Origin: UBA5216 sp043743335
GTDB taxonomy: Bacteria; Pseudomonadota; Gammaproteobacteria; Burkholderiales; SG8-41
Direction: 5' to 3'
DNA: 64,000 nucleotides
Assembly (NCBI GenBank): GCA_043743335.1
Contig: JAYTWR010000046.1
Location: 1 to 64,000 of the forward strand
Shown here piece after piece: positions 34,366-43,427 of the stretch. The translations under genes and the position numbers were made by a program. Under the pieces are notes generated by a model, which was not told where the DNA came from, made no database searches, and saw only the letters and a list, made by a program, of their open reading frames with translations. Every line of letters begins with the position of its first letter. The first letter of the stretch is position 1.

Positions 34366-34416
34366 CGATCACTCCGGCGATGCCAGTGCGACCTGTTCAT
34401 GCCCGGTTTTTTGTTC

Positions 34417-34434
34417 AATTTAATCAATACCTTA
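34417..34434 (+). repeat. IHF-like dispersed motif, copy 13
   Basis: CAATTTAATCAATACCTTA region with an exact 13-bp core (34422-34434). It lies between the FecR gene and the 2056-aa gene. Confidence 0.6.
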
Positions 34435-34474
34435 ATGCAAAATTAAATATCGCGTTGCGCGCCAGCCGTGATGC

Positions 34475-35824
34475 TTAACGCGTCAGCAGCGCCGCGCCGG
34501 TGACGCTATTCGTGCCCGATTGCGCACCGTAGCCGGTGATAACGCCCTGCGCCTGCGCGCCAGCAAACTGCCCGGTCGCGCGCCCGGTGGCCGCCGTCGA
34601 AGCGCAACCATTGCAAAAACCGGAAAGGGCAATCCCGCTGCCGCTGCCGAACTGGGCAAAGCTGCCGCTGCCGGTGACGTTCCAAGTCTTGCCCGGCGTC
34701 AGCGCCGTGAGGGTATAGCCCGTCAGTTGCTGCGATGTGAAGTTGGCAATGGCCGTGGCGCTCACCAGCGTGCCCGTTTGCCCCAGTTCATTGGTGGGCT
34801 TAGTGCCCTGTCCGGCGTACACGTACGTGCCCGTCACCACGCCGTTGCCCGGCAGCGCCGCCAATTGGCCGGCGCTGGTAGGATTGCTGGTGCTGATGGA
34901 ATGCAAATGGTTGTTGATGCCGTTGTTGGCAATACCCGCGTTATCCCACCGGCCCCAATCCACGCCCAAAGCCGGATGGCTCCCCGTATCGCGCAAGGTC
35001 GCCCCCGCCGTGGAAAACGGCGTGTTCACCGCCGCTTGCGCGCCTGAAGCGCTGAACGACGCGATAGTCGCGCGCTGCAACGAGGCGGGCGAGAGCAAAA
35101 TACCGTCATGGGTATTGACCGGACGCACCAGCGCACCGCTGCCGCCATCCACGTCGATCTGGATAAAGCGCCGTGCGGCCTTCTCGCCGCCGGAGGACAA
35201 ATAAACGGGTGGAATCTGTTGCAGCACCTGCGGTGCCGATTTCGCGTCCACGACGCGCCCCGCTTGCGCGGGACTGAGATCCACGCGCCCCGCCTCATTC
35301 ACCATGTAAGTGCCGCCGGTATTCACCTTGTTATAGGCACCCGGTGCCCCTGCGACTAATTCGTTGCCCACAGGCCGTGGCACCACAATGGTTTCATGAT
35401 CGGTGCCGCGCACGCCCATCTGCGCCATCGGCGTTCTGATGCGGTAGTCGTCCTTGTTCACGCTGCCCACTTTGCCGGTGATGGCGCGCATGCCGCCCTT
35501 TTCCAGCACAAAGTGCGCGGCGTCTTTGTTATCTTCTTGTTTATAAGCGTATTTTTCGATTCTCATGATCGTGTTGGCGCGCAGCACGACAATGCCTTCG
35601 TCGGTAAAACGCATCTGCGCGTAGCCCGGCGCGCCGGAAGTAATGGTGTCGCCTTCGCCAAATGTTTGGCCGCGAACCGCCGCCTGCTCCGAGCCGGATT
35701 TTGACTTCACCTTCACATCGCCGACCACAAACTCAAACCGGCCCGCATTCGACTGCGCGGCGTGCGCGTACGCCGACGCAACCGCCATGGCGACACATAC
35801 TGACATGCCCAATATTCGATTCAT
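34475..35824 (-). CDS. FecR-domain protein with TbpB-like C-terminal barrel
   Basis: The 449-residue product starts MNRILGMSVCVAMAVASAYAHA, a signal peptide (AAGGAACG upstream supports ATG 35824). A FecR domain covers about residues 28-140 (FVVGDVKVKSKSG, GEGDTITSGAPGYAQMRF, MGVRGTDHET). The C-terminal ~130 residues form a strand-rich pattern VVTGTYVYAGQGTKP, GSGSFAQFGSG, ATGRATGQFAGAQAQGVITGYGA, resembling the small eight-stranded barrels of TbpB-like proteins. Such barrels are Slam substrates in other bacteria, and the upstream giant ends in a Slam-like barrel. FecR here is probably a periplasmic or surface protein, not a sigma regulator; no sigma gene is present. The barrel assignment is by pattern only. 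Confidence 0.75.
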   Translation of the reverse strand: MNRILGMSVCVAMAVASAYAHAAQSNAGRFEFVVGDVKVKSKSGSEQAAVRGQTFGEGDTITSGAPGYAQMRFTDEGIVVLRANTIMRIEKYAYKQEDNKDAAHFVLEKGGMRAITGKVGSVNKDDYRIRTPMAQMGVRGTDHETIVVPRPVGNELVAGAPGAYNKVNTGGTYMVNEAGRVDLSPAQAGRVVDAKSAPQVLQQIPPVYLSSGGEKAARRFIQIDVDGGSGALVRPVNTHDGILLSPASLQRATIASFSASGAQAAVNTPFSTAGATLRDTGSHPALGVDWGRWDNAGIANNGINNHLHSISTSNPTSAGQLAALPGNGVVTGTYVYAGQGTKPTNELGQTGTLVSATAIANFTSQQLTGYTLTALTPGKTWNVTGSGSFAQFGSGSGIALSGFCNGCASTAATGRATGQFAGAQAQGVITGYGAQSGTNSVTGAALLTR

Positions 35825-35892
35825 GATGCGTTCCTTTTTACGGTTGTACAACCTATCAATGCAGTTAAACAGCGTTTGCAGATTAAATCCGG

Positions 35893-38800
35893 TCAAATCC
35901 AATCACGACGCAACATCAGCGAGTATTCGTTGCGGCGATAACTGAATATCGACAGGTTCGAGTGGTTGATGCCACGCGCCACGCGAGGTGCCAGCGTCCA
36001 TCCGTCCGCCAACCGGTAATTCAGGCCCAGACTAAAATCGTAGCGCGTGTCTTCGCGCTCGGTCTGGAAGGCGACATTGAATCCATCCCAGAACGAGTGC
36101 TGCGCCGCAACGCCGCCGGTCAATGTCAAATCGTTGGTCAACCGGTATCCGCCCGCCAGCGACAAGCCGAACGCCGTCTGCGCACCGTACGGGTTGCCCT
36201 TGAGATCGCTTTCCGCGCCGGCAAACAAAGTGGCCAGCCAGTTCACGCGCGCGCCCCAAGCGCCTGCCATGGCTACGCCCAGTCGCGTGCTGTTGGTATC
36301 GAAAACGTTCAACTCCGCCTTGGCGTAGCGCACGCGGGCGTGCCGTATCGACATGCCCAATTGATCGCCGCTGCCTAGGTTGTAATTCCATTCCATGGCC
36401 AAGCCGGCGATATCGCGGTCAGCCGCACCGCCCAATTCGGTGTGCGCGAATTGCAGCGCGGCTTTGAGATCGTGGCGGCCCAGCGTGAGCCCGCTGCCGA
36501 CATAGGCCCCGTAGGCGTTGGTGTCAAATGGGCTGGCGCCGGAGAGTTTGCGCCCGGACAGGTCGGCACCGGCAAACACATTGACCGTCGAATTGAAACT
36601 ATGGGTGTAACGCGCACCGCCGGACAGCGAACCGAACGCAGCGTGACGCGCCACATTGTTGTCTGACAGCGTTATGTTACTGGCGAAGAACGGCACATAC
36701 ACATCACGCTGCGCGGTCGCGTAGTTAACGTTGCTATCAAAGCCCGCCACCGCCGACACATAGCCCGTCAACTTGGCTGACGGCCCGGTGTCCTTGAGCA
36801 GTTCTTCGATGCGTCTGCGCATCGGCTCCGGCGGGTTGAATTTCAGTGCATCTTTCAATTCACCCATCGCCAATTCCTTCTGGCCCAGCGCGATATAGGC
36901 ACGGCCCAGATCGACGCGCGCGCCGGCGTGGTTCGGGTTAGCGGCGATCACGCGGGTAAACGCCAGCGTGGCCATATCCGGCAAGCCCGCATCCAGTGCC
37001 GCCACGCCGATCAGGTAATCAAAGCGCAGATCGCCGGTGAGTTCTGCTTCCTGCTTTTGCAGCAAGGCGTATGCGGCTTTGGCATTGCCCGCTTTAAGCA
37101 GGCTCTCCGCTTCATTCAACAAAGCCTGCGCCACGGGTGCGGCCGGTGCGGCGGCGGGCGCTTGCGCAACGACCGTGGCCGCCGCTGAGGGCGCGGCATC
37201 GGTCGCTGTATTCACTGCCGGGGCCGCTTGTGCAACCACCACCGGCTTGACCGGCGTCGCAGCAGCGCCTTTGGCCGGCAACACTTGATCTGCGTAAACC
37301 GGCGTCGGCCGGTCTTTGGGCGACTTGAACACGTTTTCATCAAACTTGTAACGCAGGCGGATAAAGGCACCCTTGTCGAAGGGCTCCCCGCCCGCCAAAT
37401 CCAAGTCTTTGAATCCGAAGAGATTGTAGCCCACCGACACCCAAGTATTTTGGGCCAATTGATAACCGGCTTCTACGCCTACACCAAACTGACGATCACG
37501 CAGGCCGCGGCTCGACAGCATCGACATTTGCACGCCGATATCCCAATCCGGTGTCACATCCATGGTCACGCGCGCGGCAAACAACTGCGTGCTGGAGCGT
37601 GACGACAGGCCAAACGAATTTTCACTCACCCACTTGCTCGCCGCACGGCCGTTAATCAGCAGACCGTGTTCCGGCTCGTAACTGAAGTGCATCGAACCCA
37701 CGGTCAGCGCGCGCTTGAGCACGATGCCCGGCTGGGTGTTGTCGTCTTCGGTGCGGTACTCGACGCGGCCCAGCGCATTCAACACATCCGTAGCGCTGTC
37801 GCGATACGCCACACCGGCTTGCACACGCTTTTGCAGACGCTCGCCGGGTGTCGCGCCTTTAACGTCGGTGACGGCGTAAACGCCCTTCGCCAAGGCCGTC
37901 CAGTCGCTGTCGAGTTTATACGCCGCACCAGCGCTGGCCAGCACGCTGTTCGACTGCGTGCTCTGGCGCAATTCCAGCCGTGTGCTGCCCTTCAGACGCT
38001 CGTTGGCGGTGTAATCTAGTGCAACGGCATTGGCAGTGGACTCGTTGGCGCGCGAGCCTTGCAGCGTATGCACGCGCTCGCTCGACATGGTGAGCTTCAA
38101 GCCCTCAGCCAGCATATAACCGCTGCGAGTGCCGAAGGCCGCCTCAGCAGTGCGCCCGTCGATGGCTTCGCGTACGCGATACTCGCTAAATACGTTGCGG
38201 TCTTTGGCGTAGTCGGTGTTGATGCCGAACACGGTCGTGTTGTTACGCTGTACGGTGTTCAAGGCGAACGGGCTCGACAGCGACGACAGGAATTCGTGCC
38301 GTGCATACAGTTTGCCGCGACCCGCGAACTGATATTCACCGCCGACCGCCGCCACCTTTTTGTCCGGATCGTTGAGTGCCTGCTCATACTCGCCATAGAT
38401 ATGCGCTTGCGGTGAATTGGGCACTGGCGCGGTCACCCGCACGCGCGCGGTGGTCACACTTTGCGGCGTTGCACCCGGCGTGGCGCTGGTGGCCTGCGCC
38501 GGTGCCAGCGTTTCTTGACTGTGACGCACGCCCGCTTCCACGCGCATGCCGTTGTCGAAGGCGCGCTCCGCGCGCAGGATCACGCCTTCGCGCGAACCGC
38601 CGGTTACCTTGTCTTCGGTGCGCAGAGCCTCAGCCTTCACTGTGGTCTGGCTGTCGACTTTGAGCGTGACGTTGGCGCTGTATTCGCCACGCCCTTTGCT
38701 CAGTTGCGCGGCGGGATTGTCGAAATTGACATCCGATTTACCGGCCATCACGCGTACCGCAATGTTTTTGTCGTCGTGGCGCACTTCGATGCGCTGGGCG

Positions 38801-41800
38801 TTACCGGTGCCGTTGATGCCTTCGCTACGTGCGACCTCGGCAATCACAACGGTCTTTTCCGTCGGCTTAACCGTCACGCTGGCACCACTTAGCCGATAGT
38901 GCGCTTGCGGATTGCGGTCTTCCACCACCGAAGCGCCCACCTCAACGTTATCGGTAATTTTGACTTTGCCGTTGACGCCGCCTACCCAGAACTTGTCGCC
39001 GCCCTGATCGACTTCGTAGGTGATGCGGAACGACTTGGGATTGAGATTTTCATCAAGGCTCGACACCGGCCCCCTGAACAGAATACGCCCGGTGAACACT
39101 TCGACTTCATAGTCGGTAAAGCGCGCCTGCGATTCCGTTTTCAGGATGACGGCGGGCTGGTGACGGTCGCGCGTCAGAATTTCGATTTTCTCGCTGTTGA
39201 TCACACCGCCGCGATTGCCCAACTGGAACGGGCCGGACGTGCCGTTGGCGGGGATTTCTTCAACCCGTTGACGCAGCGTGTCTTGGCTGGCAAACGCATT
39301 CACCGTGACGCGGTCGGTTTCGTAGTGCTGCTTCAAACCGGTCAGCGAGCGACTGTAGTCGGAGAGCTTGCGCGCGTCGCCCGGCGCAGACGATTGAAAA
39401 TCACCATACAGCAGGAACGAACGGCCCTTGTCCACGCGCACATAAAAGCGCTGCGTCGATTGGGCATCAAAGCCGCGCGTCGACGAGTCACCATAAATCG
39501 GATAAAACTCGTCGGGCTGAATGTCGCGGAACAGGCGGTCGCGCACGTCTTTGTCGGAATCGTAGGCAATGGTCAGCAGATAGTCGCCCTTAACCTTGCC
39601 CTTGAGGAACAGTGCGGCACGCGCGGCGGCAGTGGTTTTGCCGTCGTTGCTTTGATACGACAGACGACGAATTTCTTGCTCAAAACTGTCGCGACGCGTG
39701 GCGCTGATTAAATTGCGCAGGCTCAGGCTGCGGAAATTTATCGCACCCTCCACCAGGCCCACGGCCAGCATCTGCCGAAGATCAGGTAAGTAATTGATTT
39801 TAAACTCTTTTTTCAATATTCCACTGGATACACGCAGCGTGTCTTCGCCCGGATCCAGCGGTGCCTGTAGCTTGAACTCGGCCTGCCCGCCTTCGATAAA
39901 CACCTGCACGCCGGGCTCGACCGGATTGACGTCTGTGACTTGCCAACGCCCGCGTGATGCCTCCAGCGTCAACGCAGTGCGCACCGTTACCGGCACGCCT
40001 TTGTCGTCGGTGAGCTTGACCTTCACACTCACCACGCCGTTGGCCGGCACGTCACGCGGCGCGTCAATCACGATGGCACCCAAATCCGCCGGCGCGATAA
40101 GGCGAATTTTTTGTTCGCCGCGCGCATTGCCGAAACCATCGATCTGCGCGAGCGTCAAGATATTCTCACCGGGCTTCAAGGTCACGCCGATGTATTCCCA
40201 AAGCTGAATCTTCTTGTCTTCAATCGCGAGCTTTGCGCCCACGCGCGTGCTGCCGATTTCCGTACCATTCACCGTGAGCTTGAATGCCGCGCCCGCCAAG
40301 CCCTTCACCCTCACTGGCGTTTGCGCCACCGGCAAAGTATCGCCGTCTTTGAGATCGACAAAGCCCAAGCTGTTATCGAGCGTGGTAATCAATTGATCCA
40401 GCGGCACGGTGGCGATCGCCGGCACAGGTGCCGCCGGCAGGCTGGAATTGCGGTTATCGAGCGCCGACGATGAGGATGACGGCGCTGCGTTACCTGGCTT
40501 GGCGGCAGGCGTGGCAGCCGGTGCAGTGGATGTGCCAGCGGATGGGGTAACCGCAGCACCCGGTGTGCCGGCCGGCACGCCTTGCACGCCCGATGCGGGC
40601 AGCGCACGCACGTCACCGGTCACTTGCTGCACGCCCTCCGGACGCAGACGGTCTTTCAGCGAGCGCTCGATTTCCATTTGCGACTTTTGCGCGGTGTCGC
40701 GGCGCTGGGCCACGTCCGCCATCACGGCTGCGCTGCAATCGACGGCAAAATCGCCTTTACCCAACTCACCGTTTTTCAAATCTAGAAAGCGGCTGCCTGC
40801 ATCGCCGGATTGGCGGTTCGAAATCACAATCAGACGCGCATCACGCGGCAAAGTGGTGGTGTCGAGCTTAAGCACATGGGTACGCGGCGACAGGCCGTAC
40901 AGGCTGTATTTGCCATCGGGATCGGTCGTGACATTCGTACCGTCTTCGATGAACAGCCGCACGCCGGGAATGCCCAATTCGCCGCGATCCTGAATGCCGT
41001 TACGATTGCAATCAAGGAACACTTTGCCCAGCACATATGCCTTGTCGGAGAACACGCCGCCGTCGACGCGCACTTTGACCGAAGACACATTGGATTGTGT
41101 GATGCCGCTGGTCGCCTGCGCGCGATTGATGCCGTCGCCCTGTTGCGCACCGGGCCCGATGCGCGTGCGATAGGTCACCGTCAACGTGGTGGCAGGCGGC
41201 AACACACCCAGATTGAATTGCAACACCGTACCCGGCGCCGGATCGGGAAATACCACGCCGTTCAAACGCGCTGAACCGGCCACGTAACTAAAGCCGCGCG
41301 GCAGCGTGTCGCGCAACACGGCGTTCGGCAACGCAGCGGCGTTGGCATTCTGCACTTTTACGGTGTAATCAATGAAGTCGCCGATTTCCGCCGATTGCCG
41401 CGTGGCGGTTTTGGACACCAGCAGCCCGCTGCCTGCACCCGCGCCCAGCGGATCGAGCGGGATGTGGTTGTTCACCACGTCCGGATTGCCCGCCACCAGC
41501 GTAAAGCTCAAGAAGTAGCGCGGCACCACGGCCAGCGGCGGCGCGGTAAACCCGTTGTTGAGTTCCACCGAACAAATGCCTGGCACGGGTATCAAGCAGC
41601 CAGCGGGCGGCGTCAACGAGCCAGCTTCCGGCGGGAACAAGGCCGACACGCCAGGCTTGTAACCCACTGGCGGCGTCACCGTCAGCGTGTACACGCCAGC
41701 CGGAAATCCGCTCAACAAAACATATTGATAGAAGCCGGTCGGCCCGGTGATTTGATTGACGTTGCCGGTGCCGCCCAGCAAATGCAAGGTCGGATCAAAC

Positions 41801-43275
41801 CCGGCCGGACCGTTGATGGTCACTGTCGCGCCGGTCACCGGCTGGCGTGTAATCGAGTCGTAGACCACGCCACTGGGATCCAGTGGCAAGCTTTGTTGCG
41901 CGAGGTTGTCACCCGGCTTGAGCGTAATGATGAGTGAGCGCTTGGCAAAATCCAGTTCAGACCCAGGCAGCGGCGTGCCGTTCTCGCCATTGACGGGCGT
42001 GCCGTTGACGATGTTGCTGTTCGGATCACGAAACTGCAGGATGTATTGGCCAGCCGGCAAATCCTTAATGGCATAGGATCCATCTGCCGCAGTGGTGGCA
42101 AACCCAATGCGCGTGCTGGCATCGCACACCTTCACTTCCAGCGGGCACAGCTCGACCTTCCAGTTCGCCATGAGCAGCGACGTTTCAATACTCGGCGTGA
42201 ACATGCGGTTGTGATCCACATCACGCCACACTCGACCCGACAAATTGGCCACCTGCACTACCACCGTCGAATCCGCTGCGCTGTTGTTACCCGCATTCGC
42301 CGGCGGCTCACCGCCACCCGACACCGTTGCGTTGTTGATCAACGTGACCGGCAGCGTGGTCAACACGGCGGCATTCGACTTGACGGTGATCGACAACGGA
42401 TGCGGGTGTACGCCCGGTGTCGTGCCCGATTGCGCTGGCACTAGCACGGGGCTGTTGCAGCTAATGGTCTGGCCCGCTGCGGCGCACGTCCAACTGGTGC
42501 CGCCGGAAAGCGTGGGCACGAACACCAAACCCGCCGGCAAGTTATCGATCACCGTCACCACATTGTTGGTCGGCAAGGTGCCGTTGTTGCGCACGAGCAG
42601 CGTATACGTGCCGTTGTTGCTGACCGTGAAATTGCCCGCGTGCGTTTTTTGCAACACCAGATCGGGGCCCGGCTGAGTGGCCTGCGCTGTGACGGTATCC
42701 GTGAGGGTCTGCACCGGTGCCGGCGTTGTCGTGGATGTGCCACGCGCGGTCACGGTCAAAACGTCCTGCTGACCGGTTTGCGCACCGGCGGGGACCGCCG
42801 CGCTGGCGACAAAACGAAACACCGTACCCGCCGCCAGAGCGCCGGTGCTGGAAATGGGGGTGAGATTGTCCGGCACGCCGTCGCCATTGGCATCGGCATA
42901 CAGGTTCAGATTCGTGAAATTGAAGCCACCTGAAAACACATCGGTCAGCGTCAAAGTGAAGGTATCAACACCGTTACCGGTATTGGTGAGGGTATGGGGA
43001 AAATAAACCGTAGAACCAGCCGCCGCATTTTTGGTTTGCGTGGCGGTAAACGTGAAGGCGGTAATCTGCTGCACCACCGCTTGAACGATATTGGACGACA
43101 ACGGACGGGTCACGCCGCCAATGTCGGAATACGTACCAAAGGCCTGACTATTGATCAAAGTTCCAGCCGCCGGCGCAGCAAAAGCGCTACCCATAGACAG
43201 CCAAACGGCCAGGGTGAAAACCCCAGCCGCCAAAGCTGCTTTGAGCAACCGCCTCACTGTGTTGAACCGTCGCAC
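35893..43275 (-). CDS. 2460-aa outer-membrane protein: DUF11/Sdr modules, barrel, TPR and Slam-like barrel
   Basis: From GTG 43275 a signal peptide precedes an N-terminal module (about 35-205) shared with the 871-aa neighbour (FTATQTKNAAAGSTVYFPH, YADANGDGVPDN). Then come DUF11 domains, SpaA/carboxypeptidase-regulatory-like folds, and an Sdr-B-like domain (FLDCNRNGIQDRGELGIPG, about 750). A Pro/Ala/Ser linker (about 915-950) leads to a strand-rich region (about 1160-1980) with YGDSSTRG and many alternating strands, likely an outer-membrane barrel. A second Pro/Ala linker, TPRs (about 2048-2150) and a final 290-residue domain (YVSAVAGFDSNVNYA to RRDWI) resemble Slam/DUF560. Two barrels in one chain is unusual. 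IHF-like copy 14 is inside it. Confidence 0.85.
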   Translation of the reverse strand: MRRFNTVRRLLKAALAAGVFTLAVWLSMGSAFAAPAAGTLINSQAFGTYSDIGGVTRPLSSNIVQAVVQQITAFTFTATQTKNAAAGSTVYFPHTLTNTGNGVDTFTLTLTDVFSGGFNFTNLNLYADANGDGVPDNLTPISSTGALAAGTVFRFVASAAVPAGAQTGQQDVLTVTARGTSTTTPAPVQTLTDTVTAQATQPGPDLVLQKTHAGNFTVSNNGTYTLLVRNNGTLPTNNVVTVIDNLPAGLVFVPTLSGGTSWTCAAAGQTISCNSPVLVPAQSGTTPGVHPHPLSITVKSNAAVLTTLPVTLINNATVSGGGEPPANAGNNSAADSTVVVQVANLSGRVWRDVDHNRMFTPSIETSLLMANWKVELCPLEVKVCDASTRIGFATTAADGSYAIKDLPAGQYILQFRDPNSNIVNGTPVNGENGTPLPGSELDFAKRSLIITLKPGDNLAQQSLPLDPSGVVYDSITRQPVTGATVTINGPAGFDPTLHLLGGTGNVNQITGPTGFYQYVLLSGFPAGVYTLTVTPPVGYKPGVSALFPPEAGSLTPPAGCLIPVPGICSVELNNGFTAPPLAVVPRYFLSFTLVAGNPDVVNNHIPLDPLGAGAGSGLLVSKTATRQSAEIGDFIDYTVKVQNANAAALPNAVLRDTLPRGFSYVAGSARLNGVVFPDPAPGTVLQFNLGVLPPATTLTVTYRTRIGPGAQQGDGINRAQATSGITQSNVSSVKVRVDGGVFSDKAYVLGKVFLDCNRNGIQDRGELGIPGVRLFIEDGTNVTTDPDGKYSLYGLSPRTHVLKLDTTTLPRDARLIVISNRQSGDAGSRFLDLKNGELGKGDFAVDCSAAVMADVAQRRDTAQKSQMEIERSLKDRLRPEGVQQVTGDVRALPASGVQGVPAGTPGAAVTPSAGTSTAPAATPAAKPGNAAPSSSSSALDNRNSSLPAAPVPAIATVPLDQLITTLDNSLGFVDLKDGDTLPVAQTPVRVKGLAGAAFKLTVNGTEIGSTRVGAKLAIEDKKIQLWEYIGVTLKPGENILTLAQIDGFGNARGEQKIRLIAPADLGAIVIDAPRDVPANGVVSVKVKLTDDKGVPVTVRTALTLEASRGRWQVTDVNPVEPGVQVFIEGGQAEFKLQAPLDPGEDTLRVSSGILKKEFKINYLPDLRQMLAVGLVEGAINFRSLSLRNLISATRRDSFEQEIRRLSYQSNDGKTTAAARAALFLKGKVKGDYLLTIAYDSDKDVRDRLFRDIQPDEFYPIYGDSSTRGFDAQSTQRFYVRVDKGRSFLLYGDFQSSAPGDARKLSDYSRSLTGLKQHYETDRVTVNAFASQDTLRQRVEEIPANGTSGPFQLGNRGGVINSEKIEILTRDRHQPAVILKTESQARFTDYEVEVFTGRILFRGPVSSLDENLNPKSFRITYEVDQGGDKFWVGGVNGKVKITDNVEVGASVVEDRNPQAHYRLSGASVTVKPTEKTVVIAEVARSEGINGTGNAQRIEVRHDDKNIAVRVMAGKSDVNFDNPAAQLSKGRGEYSANVTLKVDSQTTVKAEALRTEDKVTGGSREGVILRAERAFDNGMRVEAGVRHSQETLAPAQATSATPGATPQSVTTARVRVTAPVPNSPQAHIYGEYEQALNDPDKKVAAVGGEYQFAGRGKLYARHEFLSSLSSPFALNTVQRNNTTVFGINTDYAKDRNVFSEYRVREAIDGRTAEAAFGTRSGYMLAEGLKLTMSSERVHTLQGSRANESTANAVALDYTANERLKGSTRLELRQSTQSNSVLASAGAAYKLDSDWTALAKGVYAVTDVKGATPGERLQKRVQAGVAYRDSATDVLNALGRVEYRTEDDNTQPGIVLKRALTVGSMHFSYEPEHGLLINGRAASKWVSENSFGLSSRSSTQLFAARVTMDVTPDWDIGVQMSMLSSRGLRDRQFGVGVEAGYQLAQNTWVSVGYNLFGFKDLDLAGGEPFDKGAFIRLRYKFDENVFKSPKDRPTPVYADQVLPAKGAAATPVKPVVVAQAAPAVNTATDAAPSAAATVVAQAPAAAPAAPVAQALLNEAESLLKAGNAKAAYALLQKQEAELTGDLRFDYLIGVAALDAGLPDMATLAFTRVIAANPNHAGARVDLGRAYIALGQKELAMGELKDALKFNPPEPMRRRIEELLKDTGPSAKLTGYVSAVAGFDSNVNYATAQRDVYVPFFASNITLSDNNVARHAAFGSLSGGARYTHSFNSTVNVFAGADLSGRKLSGASPFDTNAYGAYVGSGLTLGRHDLKAALQFAHTELGGAADRDIAGLAMEWNYNLGSGDQLGMSIRHARVRYAKAELNVFDTNSTRLGVAMAGAWGARVNWLATLFAGAESDLKGNPYGAQTAFGLSLAGGYRLTNDLTLTGGVAAQHSFWDGFNVAFQTEREDTRYDFSLGLNYRLADGWTLAPRVARGINHSNLSIFSYRRNEYSLMLRRDWI
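39787..39804 (-). repeat. IHF-like dispersed motif, copy 14 (inside the giant gene)
   Basis: Minus strand GTTTAAAATCAATTACTTA region, exact core, encodes FKINYL at the entry to the barrel region. Confidence 0.7.
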
Positions 43276-43290
43276 TGTCTAGAAAATCCG

Positions 43291-43308
43291 TTTAAAATCA
43301 ATATGTTA
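43291..43308 (+). repeat. IHF-like dispersed motif, copy 15
   Basis: TTTAAAATCAATATGTTA, exact core, 16 bp upstream of the GTG start of the 2460-aa gene. Confidence 0.75.
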
Positions 43309-43427
43309 TGAATTATAAAGGATAGCGCACCAACTACTGAGGCACTAATACCGCGTTACTCGAAAACATTACAAATCCGCTACACATCAAAGCAGCGGAC
43401 GGTGTTAACCGCCCGCTGTTTCGAGGC

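Noticed and set aside
34475..35824. FecR as an anti-sigma regulator of an iron-uptake system
   Set aside because: No ECF sigma gene or TonB receptor is adjacent, and the protein has a signal peptide and barrel-like C-terminus.
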